NCBI RefSeq assembly: GCF_040373385.1
Contig: NZ_JBDXXH010000005.1
Location: forward strand, 1-64,000
Length of the DNA stretch: 64,000 nucleotides
From: Nitratidesulfovibrio sp.
GTDB taxonomy: Bacteria > Desulfobacterota > Desulfovibrionia > Desulfovibrionales > Desulfovibrionaceae
Reading direction: 5' to 3'
Position numbers and translations under genes: made by a program. Under the pieces are notes generated by a model. That model was not told where the DNA came from, did not search any database, and saw only the letters and a program-made list of their open reading frames with translations. Positions 52,038 through 61,980 of the stretch are shown one piece after another; position 1 is the first letter of the stretch; the number at the start of each line of letters is the position of its first letter.

Positions 52038-53162
52038 CTACGCGCCCGCCCCCTTGCGCACGCCATCCACCACCCACGCGTTGCCGTCCACGTTCAGGAT
52101 GTCGGACAGGTTGCGCAGCCGGGTGATGGAGGCATCGCTTACCCGCTGCCCGGCCAGCAGCAGGGGTGTGCCCTCCGTGTTGACCAGGTCGCGCGCCAGC
52201 ACCATGCCGGGGCGCAGCGCCGCCACGGGCACCTCGCGCATGGGCACGTCCGATGCGGCGGCCAGCCCGGCGGCCAGGGCGTCCAGCACGGTGGGGTCAT
52301 AGCGTTCCGGGGTGGTCCGCAGGGCGGCCACGGCCTGCACCGGGGCAAGGCCGCGCCGCAGTTCCACGTCGTAATCCAGCGCCGCCCGCAATATCCGCGC
52401 GCCCAGCGGCACGTCCGGTCCCGGCGGCATCTGCTGCGAGCCGATCATGGCCGCCACTTCACCCAGCCGGGGGATGTTGGTCAGCAGGTTGGCCGCGATT
52501 TCCGGGTGCATGCCCCATATCTGCTGTTCCTCGGCGTTCAGTGGCTCGCCCGACAGGCGCTTGCGCAGGGTGTCCGGCGGCAGGGCCACGCAGCCCAGCT
52601 GACAGAGCATGGCGGCCAGTTCCAGTTGCCACAGCGGCTTGGCGTCCAGTCGCGCCCCCATCTTCACCACCAGGTCGCGGATGCGCTCGCTGCGGCCAAA
52701 GGCCTCCGGGTTCACCAGCGCCAGCACGTCGGTCAGCACCTGCACGCTGCCGCGCAGGGTGCCGCGCAGCAGTTCGCGTTCGGCTACCACCAGCCGGTGC
52801 TGGCGCAGCGCGTCACGCAGCACGCCCACCAGTTCTTCCGGCGGGCAGGGTTTGGTCAGAAAGCGGAACACCGCCCCCCGGTTCACGGAGGCCACGGCCG
52901 TGGCGAAGTCGCCGTGGCCGGAAAGGATGATGCGCACTGCGTCGGGCGCGCGCTGGCGTACGTGCTCCAGAAAGGTGATGCCGTCCATGCCCGGCATGCG
53001 CAGGTCGGACACCACCACCGCGAACGGGCCCTTGCCCTCCAGCGCCAGCAGGCCCTGCTCCGGGCCTTCCGCCGTGGCCACGTCGAAGGCGCGGCGCAGG
53101 TTGCGCAGAAAGGTATCGAGGATGTTGGGTTCGTCGTCCACGAACAGGATGCGTTCGGTCAT
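52038..53162 (-). CDS. Response regulator with a degenerate HD-type output domain
   Basis: The protein has 374 residues. The receiver (1-120) is complete: FVDDEPN, phospho-Asp in VVVSDLRMPGMDG (about 53), Thr/Ser in ILSGHGD and Lys in FLTKPCPPEEL. The output part (about 140-370) resembles HD-GYP regulators of the RpfG type in layout (IRDLVVKMGARLDAKPLWQLELAAMLCQLG), but the HD pair reads CQLG and the GYP motif is absent, so c-di-GMP hydrolysis is unlikely. A closing domain has LVNTEGTPLLLAGQRVS. It lies 60 bases downstream of the FapA-like gene start side, on the opposite end of the same-strand pair. Confidence 0.85.
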   Translation of the reverse strand: MTERILFVDDEPNILDTFLRNLRRAFDVATAEGPEQGLLALEGKGPFAVVVSDLRMPGMDGITFLEHVRQRAPDAVRIILSGHGDFATAVASVNRGAVFRFLTKPCPPEELVGVLRDALRQHRLVVAERELLRGTLRGSVQVLTDVLALVNPEAFGRSERIRDLVVKMGARLDAKPLWQLELAAMLCQLGCVALPPDTLRKRLSGEPLNAEEQQIWGMHPEIAANLLTNIPRLGEVAAMIGSQQMPPGPDVPLGARILRAALDYDVELRRGLAPVQAVAALRTTPERYDPTVLDALAAGLAAASDVPMREVPVAALRPGMVLARDLVNTEGTPLLLAGQRVSDASITRLRNLSDILNVDGNAWVVDGVRKGAGA

Positions 53163-53222
53163 GCGGTGCTCCGTGTGGGGGCGAAAAATGCCGGAACGGT
53201 ATGCGGCGCGGCTGGCTGGTGG

Positions 53223-55409
53223 TCACGCGGACGGGGCGGTGTCCGTTGCGCCGTCATTGGGGACATCTGCCGCGCGGGGCGCGGGCTGCGGCGGGAACAG
53301 CCGTTCGGTGGGTGTTGTGGGGGCTGCCTCAACCGCCACCCGGTGCGCGGCGGCCCGCCAGACGTATTGCACCCCGGTATCGGCAGGGATGGCGTCGTGC
53401 CCGCGCCCGCCAAACAGCACCCGCACCCCGCCGTGGGTGCGGCGGCGGATGATGATGGGGCTGGCCGCCATGTCCGCGTGGTAGCGCTTGCGGTCCAAGG
53501 CGATCTGGCTTCCCATCTCCTTCTGGCGGGTATCCAGTTGGTTGCGCATGCGTATCAGCGCCTCCACCAGGGTGCGGTCTTCTTCCGGGGTTTGCAGCAG
53601 CACGGCCATGTCCGGGCCGGGGGGCAGTTCCGCCGATATGCGCGCCATGCGGTCGGCCAGGGTGTCGCGTTCGCGCAGCAGGGCGTTGAGCTGTGTTGTG
53701 TCCGGCTGCACCATCAGCCGGGTGGGCACCTCTGCCACCGAACCTGCCTCGCCGATGTCGATGCCCCCGCCTACGCGGATGACGCTGCCGATGACCACGC
53801 CGCGCCCCGGTGCCAGAAAGCGGCCGCCCGCCGTGATGCGCGAACCCGTCACCCCTGAGGGGATGACCACGTCGCCGCCCGCCGTTACCAGTGCAAAGGC
53901 GGCGTGCGCGGCCACCACGTTGCCGCCCGCCTCGATGCCCGCTTCCACCACGGTAGGAGCACCGGACGCTGCGTCCGGAGGCAGGCCCGGATGTTGGCCC
54001 GGATGTGCACCGGAAGCAGCCCCGGAACGCTGGTCCGCCGCCGTGGATGCGGCTGCGGGTGCCGATCTGAGCGGGCTGGCCGGGCTGGCCGTGGTAACCG
54101 CACCCGAGCGTATGCCCGGCGGGAGCACGGTGTTCGTCTGGCTGGCAGGCCCGGTTGCGTCAGCCGCATCGGTCACGCTGCCCACGGCCTCGCGTCCGGC
54201 CCGGCCCATGACGATGCCGCCGCGCACCATCAGGTTGCCGCCACAGCGCACGCGGGCGTTTTCCACCGCTTCCTCCACCAGGACGTGGTGGCGTACGGTC
54301 AGCGTCACGCCGCTGCGCACCGAACCCCGCACGCAGGCCGAGCCGTCGGGCACGGAGATGTCGCCCGTGGCCAGGTCCACGTCGCCGTCGATGATCCGCA
54401 GGGGGGATACGGCCACCTCGCCGCGCGCCACGTCCACCAGCCCCGGCGTGGAAGCCACGAACAGCACGCAGCCGTCGTCCTCGTCCAGTGCCCGGACGCC
54501 GGGACCGGGGGTGAGGCGCAACGGAGCGCCGGGGCGCTGGGCCACATGCGCGCCGAATACGTCCACGCCTGGGGCGCCGGGGGTGGGCGGAAACAGCCGG
54601 GCCACCTTGTCGCCGGGGGCCACGGTGAAGTGCGGCCAGCGGTCGGAGCACGCCACCCGTCCCTCGTCCTGTGCCAGCACGCAGGTGGCGTCGGTGATGG
54701 CCAGAAATTCCAGTCGGCCGTCGCGGCCATGCTCCGGGGGGGTCCCCCGGGCCAGCAGCACCCCGGTGCGCGGACCAAGCCGGGCGGCATCGCGCAGGGC
54801 GGTCTGCAGCGCGGCGACATCCAGGGGCGGAGCGTTTGGCCCGGCGCCGACGCCAAGGCGCGTGGCCGCCGCCAGGTAGGCGTCCGGGTCAAGGGGGCGG
54901 TTGCGGTGGTCGGTGGCGTGCACGTCGGCCAGCACGGACAGTCTGTCGAGACTCACGGTCACCAGCGGGCGCAGGGTAAGGGTGTGCGGCGTGCCAGCGG
55001 ATATGGGCGGGGTGGAGGTGCCCGTTGGTTCAGCGGGGTCGGGAGGGGCGGTGGGGGCAGGGACTGCCGCCGGGGTGCCGGGTGCTGCCGCCGCAGCGGG
55101 GCGCTCCATGCGCTCCAGCACCCCCAGTTCGCGGGCCATGAGTTCGCCGGTGACCAGGTCGATGCCCAGGGGCGCCCGGGTGTCGCCAAGCGGGGGAAAG
55201 GCCGTGCCGTCCAGCACCCGGCCCACGGATTCGCCGTGGCGCACCGGCCGGGTGGGGTCGCCGTAGGGTTGCAGCAGCCCGGCAAGATCGGCTGGCTGCA
55301 CGGGATGCCCCGGAAGAGACGGATTCCCCGAAAGGGCCGGGCCTGCTGGCATGGGCGTGGCGGCGGGGGAAGTGATGGGCTGTTCCGGCCGGGGGGGGCT
55401 GTCGGGCAT
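53223..55409 (-). CDS. FapA (DUF342)-family protein
   Basis: The protein has 728 residues, longer than usual because of low-complexity inserts. GGAGT lies before the ATG at 55409. The conserved core is the right-handed beta-helix region: VDVFGAHVAQRPGAP, GDISVPDGSACVRGSVRSGVTLTV, ARVRCGGNLMVRGGIVMGR, a Pro/Ala-rich insert of about 75 residues, then EAGGNVVAAHAAFALVTAGGDVVI and GGRFLAPGRGVVIG. A coiled coil follows (LNALLRERDTLADRMARI, ALIRMRNQLDTRQKEMG). FapA proteins act in polar cell organisation and motility/chemosensory regulation in some bacteria; DUF342 members are otherwise uncharacterised. It lies just upstream of the response regulator gene. Confidence 0.85.
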   Translation of the reverse strand: MPDSPPRPEQPITSPAATPMPAGPALSGNPSLPGHPVQPADLAGLLQPYGDPTRPVRHGESVGRVLDGTAFPPLGDTRAPLGIDLVTGELMARELGVLERMERPAAAAAPGTPAAVPAPTAPPDPAEPTGTSTPPISAGTPHTLTLRPLVTVSLDRLSVLADVHATDHRNRPLDPDAYLAAATRLGVGAGPNAPPLDVAALQTALRDAARLGPRTGVLLARGTPPEHGRDGRLEFLAITDATCVLAQDEGRVACSDRWPHFTVAPGDKVARLFPPTPGAPGVDVFGAHVAQRPGAPLRLTPGPGVRALDEDDGCVLFVASTPGLVDVARGEVAVSPLRIIDGDVDLATGDISVPDGSACVRGSVRSGVTLTVRHHVLVEEAVENARVRCGGNLMVRGGIVMGRAGREAVGSVTDAADATGPASQTNTVLPPGIRSGAVTTASPASPLRSAPAAASTAADQRSGAASGAHPGQHPGLPPDAASGAPTVVEAGIEAGGNVVAAHAAFALVTAGGDVVIPSGVTGSRITAGGRFLAPGRGVVIGSVIRVGGGIDIGEAGSVAEVPTRLMVQPDTTQLNALLRERDTLADRMARISAELPPGPDMAVLLQTPEEDRTLVEALIRMRNQLDTRQKEMGSQIALDRKRYHADMAASPIIIRRRTHGGVRVLFGGRGHDAIPADTGVQYVWRAAAHRVAVEAAPTTPTERLFPPQPAPRAADVPNDGATDTAPSA

Positions 55410-55716
55410 GGGGACTCCGATGATTGCTCCGGTGCCTGTGCGAGATGTGCCATGGGTGCGCCGGTCAGGGACGAATGGCGCGGTCCGGGGGCACCTCCGG
55501 TGATGCACGTCCGGGGCTGCACTTCCGGTGATGCATGTCTGGTGATGCATGTCTGGAACAGCATAGCATCTCCGATGGCGCGTTGTCAGTCCCCAGGGCG
55601 GTGATGCGTGCGCCTTTCGCCAACGGAAGCCCGCTGTGCCCCGCAACGGAAACGGGCCGGAAGGCATACCTTCCGGCCCGTGGCGTTTGCTTGGGGCGTG
55701 GCGCGTGCGGTGTCCC
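55410..55716 (-). terminator. Gap with chemoreceptor terminator (55652-55681) and short repeats
   Basis: ACGGGCCGGAAGG and CCTTCCGGCCCGT form a perfect 13-base stem around CATA, 36 bases beyond the minus-strand chemoreceptor stop. Further left (55496-55556) GGTGATGCATGTCT and related 14-base units repeat four times in the region upstream of the FapA-like gene. Confidence 0.7.
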
Positions 55717-57531
55717 TTACGCGGTTTCCTTCTTCATGCCCTCGATCAGGCGGCGTAGTTCGGCGGCCTGGTCGGCCAGGTTGCGCAGGTCGGTGTTGGT
55801 GGCGTTGACCAGCGTGCCGTTTTCGCGGGCAATGCGGTCGATTTCCTCCACCGAGCGGGTAATCTCTTCACTGGCGGCGGACTGTTCCTCGGCTGCCGTG
55901 GCGATGGCCTGCACCTGCCCGGCGGCGTCGTGGGCCATGGTCACGATTTCCTGCAACAGCTCGCCCGAACTGCCGGAAAGGCGCGCCGCGCCGTCAATGG
56001 CGTTGACCGCGTCGTCCATGCCCGTCACGTTGGTGCGGGCCAGGTCCTGGATGGCCTTGATGGAATCGCCCACTTCCTTGGTGGCACCCATGGTCTTTTC
56101 GGCCAGCTTGCGCACCTCGTCGGCCACCACGGCAAAGCCGCGCCCGGCGTCACCGGCCCGCGCCGCCTCGATGGCCGCGTTCAGCGCCAGCAGGTTGGTC
56201 TGGTCGGCGATGTCGTTGATCACGTTCATCACGTGGCCGATGGCCTCGGACTGCTGCCCCAGGCGGTGCATGTTGTCCTTGAGGTTGCTGGCCAGGTTCT
56301 TCAGGTCCTGCATGGCCTTCACGGTCTGGCCCACCATGCCCGAGCCTTCGTCGGCCTTGGTGCGCGAGGCCTCGGTCTGGTCGGCGGCGCGGCCCGCGTT
56401 GCGCGCCACTTCCAGCACCGTGGCGTTCATTTCTTCCATGGCCGTGGCCGTCTCGTTGATGCGGGCCATCTGGGTGTCGGTGCCCCGGCTGATCTCTTCG
56501 GACCGGCGCGAGATGTCTTCCGCCGCGTGGTCGATGGCGCGTACCACGCCTTCCAGCCGTCCGGCGGCGGTAAGAATGCCTTCCTTGGTGGCCACGGCGG
56601 CCTTGGCCATGGCTTCTTCGGCCTGCTGGGCGGAGGCGCGTGCGGCGTCGGCCTGGCGGCCTGCCTCGCGCTGCTTTTCGGTGATGTCGGCAATGTTGTT
56701 CTTGAGCGTGGCGACCATGGTGTTCAGCGCGGCCTGAAGGGCCGAAACCTCGTCGCGGCCCTTGGCCTCGATGCGTATCTCAAGGTTGCCGTCGGCCACG
56801 GCCTGGGCTGCCGCCGTGGCTTCACGCAATGGCCGCACGATGGACGCGATGAGCATGATACACACCGGTATGACGACCAGAAGCAGGATCGCCGCCATGA
56901 CCGAAAGCTGCCAGGTCAGGGCCTTGCTGGCGAGGCCTTCGAGCGTGTTGTTGATGGCGGCCTTGGCCTCGTCGATGTTGTCGATGTACACCCCGGTGCC
57001 GATCCAGAATTTGGTGCCGGGAATCATTTCGGCATAGGCCAGCTTGGGCTGGTCGCCCTTGCCCGGCTTGGGGAAAATGTACTCGACGAACCCCCCGCCA
57101 GACGTGGCGCGCTGGGCCAACTCGCGCACGAAGTAAACCCCGTTCTTGTCCTTGTTCTCGGACAGGTCCTTGCCGTGCACGCTCTTGTTGGGGGGCAGGG
57201 CCACGTTGGTGGTGCCCTGGTAGACGAAAAAGTATCCGGACTGGTCCTTTTCGAAGCGGATGGTATCGATGGCCTTGCGCACCGTCTCGATGCGCGCGGC
57301 ATCGTCCGGTACATCGGCCAGCAACTGGCCCAGGGCCAGGGCCACGGAGTGGGTGGCCACCTGCAACTTGGCCTTTTCCTCTTCCAGCATCACCTGTTGG
57401 GTCTCGGTGACGCCGTGGTCCTTTACCGTATCGATGGTGGCCACGAAGGCCCCCACCACGCCGGTGACAAACAGCACCATGAAGACGAGCAGCGTGATGA
57501 CGCGCGCGCCGATGGAGAAATTCCTGAACAT
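55717..57531 (-). CDS. Methyl-accepting chemotaxis protein with single Cache sensor
   Basis: The protein has 604 residues. The start at 57531 has GGGGAT upstream. TM1 is about 10-32. The periplasmic part (about 33-190) is an sCache_2-type domain: [42 protein letters not shown] and [19 protein letters not shown], as in receptors for small carboxylates. TM2 is about 205-225, then HAMP. The signalling tip [20 protein letters not shown] is intact. No CheR pentapeptide at the C terminus. The gene lies upstream of the lactate operon end on the same strand, so a lactate/pyruvate-like ligand is an attractive guess, no more. Confidence 0.93.
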   Translation of the reverse strand: MFRNFSIGARVITLLVFMVLFVTGVVGAFVATIDTVKDHGVTETQQVMLEEEKAKLQVATHSVALALGQLLADVPDDAARIETVRKAIDTIRFEKDQSGYFFVYQGTTNVALPPNKSVHGKDLSENKDKNGVYFVRELAQRATSGGGFVEYIFPKPGKGDQPKLAYAEMIPGTKFWIGTGVYIDNIDEAKAAINNTLEGLASKALTWQLSVMAAILLLVVIPVCIMLIASIVRPLREATAAAQAVADGNLEIRIEAKGRDEVSALQAALNTMVATLKNNIADITEKQREAGRQADAARASAQQAEEAMAKAAVATKEGILTAAGRLEGVVRAIDHAAEDISRRSEEISRGTDTQMARINETATAMEEMNATVLEVARNAGRAADQTEASRTKADEGSGMVGQTVKAMQDLKNLASNLKDNMHRLGQQSEAIGHVMNVINDIADQTNLLALNAAIEAARAGDAGRGFAVVADEVRKLAEKTMGATKEVGDSIKAIQDLARTNVTGMDDAVNAIDGAARLSGSSGELLQEIVTMAHDAAGQVQAIATAAEEQSAASEEITRSVEEIDRIARENGTLVNATNTDLRNLADQAAELRRLIEGMKKETA

Positions 57532-57612
57532 GCGATCCCCCTTGAGTGTTCGCACGAGTCGCCTGCCTTCGGTGTGCCTGCCGCGGGCCAGCTCCCGGAT
57601 ACTGGTTTGAGG

Positions 57613-57624
57613 TAACACTATACG
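57613..57624 (-). promoter_or_regulatory. Promoter-region motif shared by the two chemoreceptor genes
   Basis: The minus strand reads CGTATAGTGTTA about 85 bases before the chemoreceptor start. It matches CGCATAGTGTTA before the other chemoreceptor (30093-30104). TATAGT is a plausible -10. Confidence 0.4.
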
Positions 57625-57700
57625 CTGATATCTTTTTTGCAAAGGCCGTTAGCGGTTATTAGTGGAATGCCCGCATCCCTCTGCGGTGTTTCCGGAACGC

Positions 57701-57739
57701 AAGGGGGCCGTCCCCGCAAATGCGGAAACGGCCCCCCTT
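57701..57739. terminator. Terminator of the lactate utilisation operon
   Basis: AAGGGGGCCGT and ACGGCCCCCCTT enclose an inner CCGC/GCGG hairpin. The structure lies 27 bases beyond the minus-strand stop at 57766. Confidence 0.75.
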
Positions 57740-57765
57740 ATGTCACCTATCGGCTGAAGTCACGC

Positions 57766-59916
57766 TTACTTGAGGTTTTCCGCCAGAAGTTCGGCGATGT
57801 GGCCGACCTTCATGCGGCTGCCGCGCTTTTCGGCGCCGCCGCGAATCTGCATGATGCAGCCGGGGCAGTCGGCCACCATGCGGGTGGCGCCGGTGGCTTC
57901 GGCGTTGTTCAGCTTCTTGTCCAGCAGTTCCTTGGACAGTTCCGGGAACTTCATGGAGAAGGTGCCGCCAAAGCCGCAGCACACCGCTTCTTCCTGGGCC
58001 GGGCAGTATTCCGAGCCGGAAGACGCGATGAGCGCGCGGGGCTGCTCCACCACGCCAAGGCCACGGCACAGGTGGCACGAGGAGTGGTAGGCCACCTTCT
58101 CGCCCTTGCCCTTGAAGTCGTCGGCGGTCATGCCGAGCACGTCATGGACGAAGGAGCTGAAGTCGATGATCTTGGAGGCGAACAGCTTCACCTTGCCCGT
58201 CATGTCCGCCTGACCCGCGAGGATGTTGGGGTAGCCTTCCTTCAGGTGCGAGGCGCACGAGGCGCACAGGGTGACGATGTAGTCGTACTTGGCCGCGTCG
58301 AACGCCATGACGTTCTGGCGCGCCACGTCGATGGTGGCCTGACGTTCGGCCATCATCTGCACGGGCAGGCCGCAGCAGCTCTGGTCCATGGGGAAGTCCA
58401 TCTCCACCCCGCGCGAGGCCAGCACCTTGACGGCGGCCTTCATCTGCTCGGGGTAGACGAAGTCCTGCACGCAACCGGAGAACAGGGCCACGCGCAGCTT
58501 GGCGCCCGACACGCGCGGACGGATGGTTTCCCATTCGTCGCGGAAGGCCTTTTCCGCAATGGCGGGCAGCGCGCGGAACCCGTGGTCCTTCATGAATATC
58601 TGCGGCAGATGGCGCAGATACGGGGTGCCGCCGGTAACCGGCTTCTGGGCGTACTTGCCGAAGCGCAGCAGGGTGTGGAACAGCTTGCGGTTCTTCAGCA
58701 CCTTGCCGAGCAGGGTGGCTTCCACGGGTGCGCCGTCCTCTTCGCTGAGGCGGGCGCGGATTTCCTTGATCAGGCGGGGCAGGTCGATGCCACCCGCGCA
58801 GATGCTCTTGCACGATTCGCAGTTGATGCAGTTCTGCACCAGGTTGCGGGCCTTGTCCTTGCCATGGAAGAAGTAGGTGAGGATGAGGCCGATGGCGCCG
58901 ATGTAGATGTGGCCCATCTTGTGGCCGCCCACCAGGCGGTACACCGGGCACACGTTGGCGCACGCGCCGCAGCGCACGCAGCGCATCACCTGCGAGAACA
59001 GCGGGTCCTGGGCCAGGGCGCGGCGGCCGTTGTCCAGGAACACGATGTGCATTTCCTTCTTCTCGTCGGCGGCAGCCTTGCACTCGTTGGCACCGGTGAT
59101 CCAGGTGACGTACGAGGTGATGGCCTGGCCGGTGGCGTTGCGGGGCAGCACGCGCAGCGACTTCAGGGCATCGTTCAGGCTGGGGGTCAGCTTGTCCAGG
59201 CCGCACAGGGCCACGTGCACGCGGGGCAGGGTGGTGACGAGGCGCGCGTTGCCCTCGTTGGTGACCAGGCCGATGGTGCCCGATTCGGCAATGGCGAAGT
59301 TGGCGCCCGAAATGCCCATGTCGGCGGTGGCGAAGTGCTGGCGCAGTTCGCGGCGGGCCACCTTCACCAGGCGCTGGATGTCCACTTCCTGCTTCTGCTT
59401 GGTCACCTCGGAAAAGAGGTCGGCCACCTGATAGCGCGAAAGGTGGATGGCGGGCATGACCATGTGGGTCGGCCCTTCGTGGCGCAACTGGATGATCCAT
59501 TCGCCAAGGTCGGTCTCGATCACTTCAAGGCCGTCGTCCTCCAAGCGGTGGTTGAGCAGCGTTTCTTCCGCCGTCATGGACTTGGACTTGACGATCTTCT
59601 TGCAGTTCGACGCCTTGGCGATGCGCGCGATGATCTCGTTGGCCTCGGTGGCGTCTTTGGCCATGTGCACCTTGACGCCGCGCTTTTCGGCCTCTGCCTT
59701 GAACTGGGCGTACAGGGCGTCCATGTTCTTGGCGGCGGCGTCCTTGGCGTCGGCCACTTCGGCGATCATGGCCTTTTCGTCAAGCCCGCGGAAGGCGTTG
59801 GCGCGGCTGACGGGGTAGGCCGTGGCGAACTTGTCCATGGCCTCGCGCAGAAACTCGTTGTCGAGGGATTCGCGCAGTTCCTTGCGGTATTCTTTCAGGG
59901 TCTTGGCGGTTTGCAT
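57766..59916 (-). CDS. lutB: LutB-LutA fusion iron-sulfur protein of lactate oxidation
   Basis: The protein has 716 residues and joins two Lut subunits. Residues 60-290 are the LUD domain of LutB (KIVKSKSMTAEETLLNHRL, ANFAIAESGTIGLVTNEGNAR). The ferredoxin part follows with CVRCGACANVCPVYR (about 312) and CINCESCKSICAGG (about 363). The C-terminal 260 residues have two CCG-type cysteine motifs (CSCCG-like QSCCGLPVQMM and EAVCCGFGGTFSMKFP), as in LutA/GlcF-type subunits. It passes electrons from lactate oxidation. GGAGG lies before the ATG, inside the end of lutC. In Desulfovibrio the equivalent gene closes the pta-ackA operon. Confidence 0.9.
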   Translation of the reverse strand: MQTAKTLKEYRKELRESLDNEFLREAMDKFATAYPVSRANAFRGLDEKAMIAEVADAKDAAAKNMDALYAQFKAEAEKRGVKVHMAKDATEANEIIARIAKASNCKKIVKSKSMTAEETLLNHRLEDDGLEVIETDLGEWIIQLRHEGPTHMVMPAIHLSRYQVADLFSEVTKQKQEVDIQRLVKVARRELRQHFATADMGISGANFAIAESGTIGLVTNEGNARLVTTLPRVHVALCGLDKLTPSLNDALKSLRVLPRNATGQAITSYVTWITGANECKAAADEKKEMHIVFLDNGRRALAQDPLFSQVMRCVRCGACANVCPVYRLVGGHKMGHIYIGAIGLILTYFFHGKDKARNLVQNCINCESCKSICAGGIDLPRLIKEIRARLSEEDGAPVEATLLGKVLKNRKLFHTLLRFGKYAQKPVTGGTPYLRHLPQIFMKDHGFRALPAIAEKAFRDEWETIRPRVSGAKLRVALFSGCVQDFVYPEQMKAAVKVLASRGVEMDFPMDQSCCGLPVQMMAERQATIDVARQNVMAFDAAKYDYIVTLCASCASHLKEGYPNILAGQADMTGKVKLFASKIIDFSSFVHDVLGMTADDFKGKGEKVAYHSSCHLCRGLGVVEQPRALIASSGSEYCPAQEEAVCCGFGGTFSMKFPELSKELLDKKLNNAEATGATRMVADCPGCIMQIRGGAEKRGSRMKVGHIAELLAENLK

Positions 59917-59919
59917 CGA

Positions 59920-60549
59920 CTAGTCCTCCAGCATCAGGATGTGCAGTTCCAGCGGGCCGTGCACGCCGATGGCCAGCACCCGCTCGATGTCGGCGGTACG
60001 GCTGGGCCCGGTGATGAACGCGGTGTAACGCGGCGTGCCGGTGTTGATCAGCGCGTTGACTTCCTGCTCGCCCTCGAAGGCCGTGGCCCTGATGCGCGAT
60101 TTGGGCAGGATGGCCATGTGGATTTCGCTGATCATGGAGGACAGGCGCAGTTCCTCGCTGGTGGAGTCGATGACGCAGGTGCCGGTTTCGGCGATGGCAA
60201 GGTCGGCGTGGGCCACGCCGATGTCGATGCCCGCAAGGTGGCCGCGCAGGCCCTCGCGGATGCACTTCACGCCGCGTTCGGCGCACAGGGCCGAAAAGGC
60301 GGCGTATTCTTCTTCGGAAAGGTTGGGTGCGGCCACCACCTTTTCCTGCTTGGTTTCGCACAGGGCCTCGGCCTTGTCCGAAAGCTTTTCCTCGCAGCCG
60401 GAAACCAGCAGCTGGCAGGCTTCCTTCTTGTCACAGACGTCGAGGGCGTAGGCGAAGGCCTCTTTCAGGTCCTTCAGTTCCACCACGGTGGCGCCGACCG
60501 CCTCGGCTTTCTCACGCATGAGCCGGGCAAGGTCATTGGTAGCACTCAT
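59920..60549 (-). CDS. lutC: LutC-type LUD-domain protein
   Basis: The protein has 209 residues. The start at 60549 has AGGGAGAG upstream; an in-frame ATG nine codons earlier lies within that RBS region. It is a single LUD domain: VGVAHADLAIAETGTCVIDSTSEELRLSSMISEIHMAIL and the end GPSRTADIERVLAIGVHGPLELH, the LutC/YkgG signature. It partners with LutB and LutA in L-lactate oxidation to pyruvate. The gaps to the neighbours are 13 and 3 bases, so it is in an operon. Confidence 0.92.
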   Translation of the reverse strand: MSATNDLARLMREKAEAVGATVVELKDLKEAFAYALDVCDKKEACQLLVSGCEEKLSDKAEALCETKQEKVVAAPNLSEEEYAAFSALCAERGVKCIREGLRGHLAGIDIGVAHADLAIAETGTCVIDSTSEELRLSSMISEIHMAILPKSRIRATAFEGEQEVNALINTGTPRYTAFITGPSRTADIERVLAIGVHGPLELHILMLED

Positions 60550-60562
60550 CAGTACTCTCCCT

Positions 60563-61624
60563 TTACTGAATGCCAAGTTGCGCCGTCAGCCGCGCAAGGT
60601 CCAGCGCATGCGCCACGAGGTCGGCCCCGCGGCGTATCTTGACCAGTTCGCGCAGCTTCTGGCTGTTCAGGATCTCCTCCATCTTCCGGGCCACGGTGTA
60701 CGTGTCCTCGCGGACCACGACCACCGGAACCCCCAGCGCCTCTGACCGGGCGCGTATGATCTCATCGGGGGGGATGTTTCCGGTCAGGACCAGGCAAGGG
60801 CACTGCCCCTCCAGTGCGACAAGTTGCAGGTCCGTCCGGTCTCCTCCCACGATGGTTGCGCAGTTGGCGTGCCGCCGAAAGTGCGCCATGAAGTTCTCCA
60901 CCTGCATGGTGCCGATGAGGAACCCATCCACGATGCGGCTGGCCCGCGCCGTGCCCGAGACCATGCGACCGCCCAGGCGGTGCGCCAGCTCCGACACCTT
61001 GATGGCGTTGAGGAGCGGGTCGTTGGGCACGATGCCGAGCACGGGCACGCCCCGTTCCGCCAGGAACGGGACAAGCACCTCTTCGGCGTCGCGCAGGTAG
61101 CTTTCGGGCACGTCGTTGCACAGGACGCCCGCAAGGGCGTCTCCCAGCAGTTCCTTTGCGTACAGGATGGCATCGTAGTCGATGCCGTGGGCATACCGTT
61201 CCACCAGCAGCACCTTGAGGTCGAGACGCCGGACGACCGAAGGGCCGTCCACGCCGCGTGCCTTGCCGGTGGTCAGGAACGCTCCGGCGCCGCCCACCAG
61301 CATGGTGTCGTGCCCGCGCGAAAGCGCCCCGTAGGCAGAGGCCACGCGCTCAAGCGCGTTGCCCCCCGACAGGGCTGCCGCCCGGATGTTGCCGGGCATG
61401 GTCACGGGGGTGAGCACCTCGGGCGGGGCGGAAAGCCCCAGCACCTCCTGCACCAGCAGGGCGTCCTCGTCGCCGGTCTGTTCGTCCACGGTCCGGGGCA
61501 ACGTTCCCAGGGGCTTCATGAAGCCCACGTTGCGTCCGGTTTGCCGTAGCGCAAGACCAAGCGCCATGCAGACAAGGTTCTTGCCTGCCCGAGCCGCCGT
61601 AGATCCGATGTAGATGCCCACCAT
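60563..61624 (-). CDS. CobB/CobQ-like + DRTGG-domain protein (Pta N-terminal homologue)
   Basis: The protein has 353 residues from the ATG at 61624 (no clear RBS; the longer frame before it is low complexity). MVGIYIGSTAARAGKNLVCMALG is a dethiobiotin synthetase/CobB-like P-loop with an altered Walker A. GVLCNDVPESYL follows. The C-terminal DRTGG domain (about 215-330) has VPNDPLLNAIKVSELAHRLGG and CLVLTGNIPPDEIIRARSEALGVPVVVV. The two domains resemble the N-terminal regulatory half of long phosphotransacetylases, but here they form a separate protein next to ackA and pta. A role in sensing or regulating acetyl-P/lactate flux is inferred. Confidence 0.85.
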   Translation of the reverse strand: MVGIYIGSTAARAGKNLVCMALGLALRQTGRNVGFMKPLGTLPRTVDEQTGDEDALLVQEVLGLSAPPEVLTPVTMPGNIRAAALSGGNALERVASAYGALSRGHDTMLVGGAGAFLTTGKARGVDGPSVVRRLDLKVLLVERYAHGIDYDAILYAKELLGDALAGVLCNDVPESYLRDAEEVLVPFLAERGVPVLGIVPNDPLLNAIKVSELAHRLGGRMVSGTARASRIVDGFLIGTMQVENFMAHFRRHANCATIVGGDRTDLQLVALEGQCPCLVLTGNIPPDEIIRARSEALGVPVVVVREDTYTVARKMEEILNSQKLRELVKIRRGADLVAHALDLARLTAQLGIQ

Positions 61625-61779
61625 GTCCGTATGTCCGTTGTACGCAAGGCCTTGGGGTGGTCCGGGGGAACCTTGGGCCGTGGCCGCCAGCGGCCCCCGG
61701 GGACTCCGGGCATGGCCCGGAGAAACCCCGCCGCACGGTCCGGAAACCGATCCGGGCGGCGGGGAATATGGCGTCTGAC
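61625..61779. other. Gap between the DRTGG gene and palindrome copy D
   Basis: With the palindrome at 61780-61980, this makes a 354-base gap. The part 61625-61779 has no recognised feature; a promoter for the DRTGG-lutC-lutB genes may lie here. Confidence 0.4.
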
Positions 61780-61980
61780 AAGGGCCTGTTGTCGCCATGA
61801 GGATTTTTGTTCTCTGCCAAGGAAGAATCGCTTTTTATGGAGGGCGTGCCGCAGCCGTTAGGTGAGCGGAGCGAACCTTACGGATGAGGACCGCAGAGCG
61901 TACTCTTGTGGTATTCAACCGGAATAAAAAGCTGTTCTGACGAAGGCAGAGGGCAAAAGGCCCATGGCGGCGGCAGGCCT
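61780..61980. repeat. Large palindrome (copy D) with one nested module
   Basis: The element shares the backbone of copies A-C: GAGGATTTTTGTTCTCTGCCAAGG on the left and GCAGAGGGCAAAAGGCC on the right, with TTTTTAT/ATAAAAA and GTACTCTTGTGGTATTCAACCG in the centre. One module (about 61848-61900, GCCGCAGCCGTTAGGTGAG to TTACGGATGAGGACCGC) is inserted at the position of the first insert of copy B. The right end overlaps the minus-strand ackA stop codon. Confidence 0.75.

Noticed and set aside
52038..53162. Response regulator as an active HD-GYP phosphodiesterase
   Set aside because: The HD pair and GYP motif are missing in the output domain.
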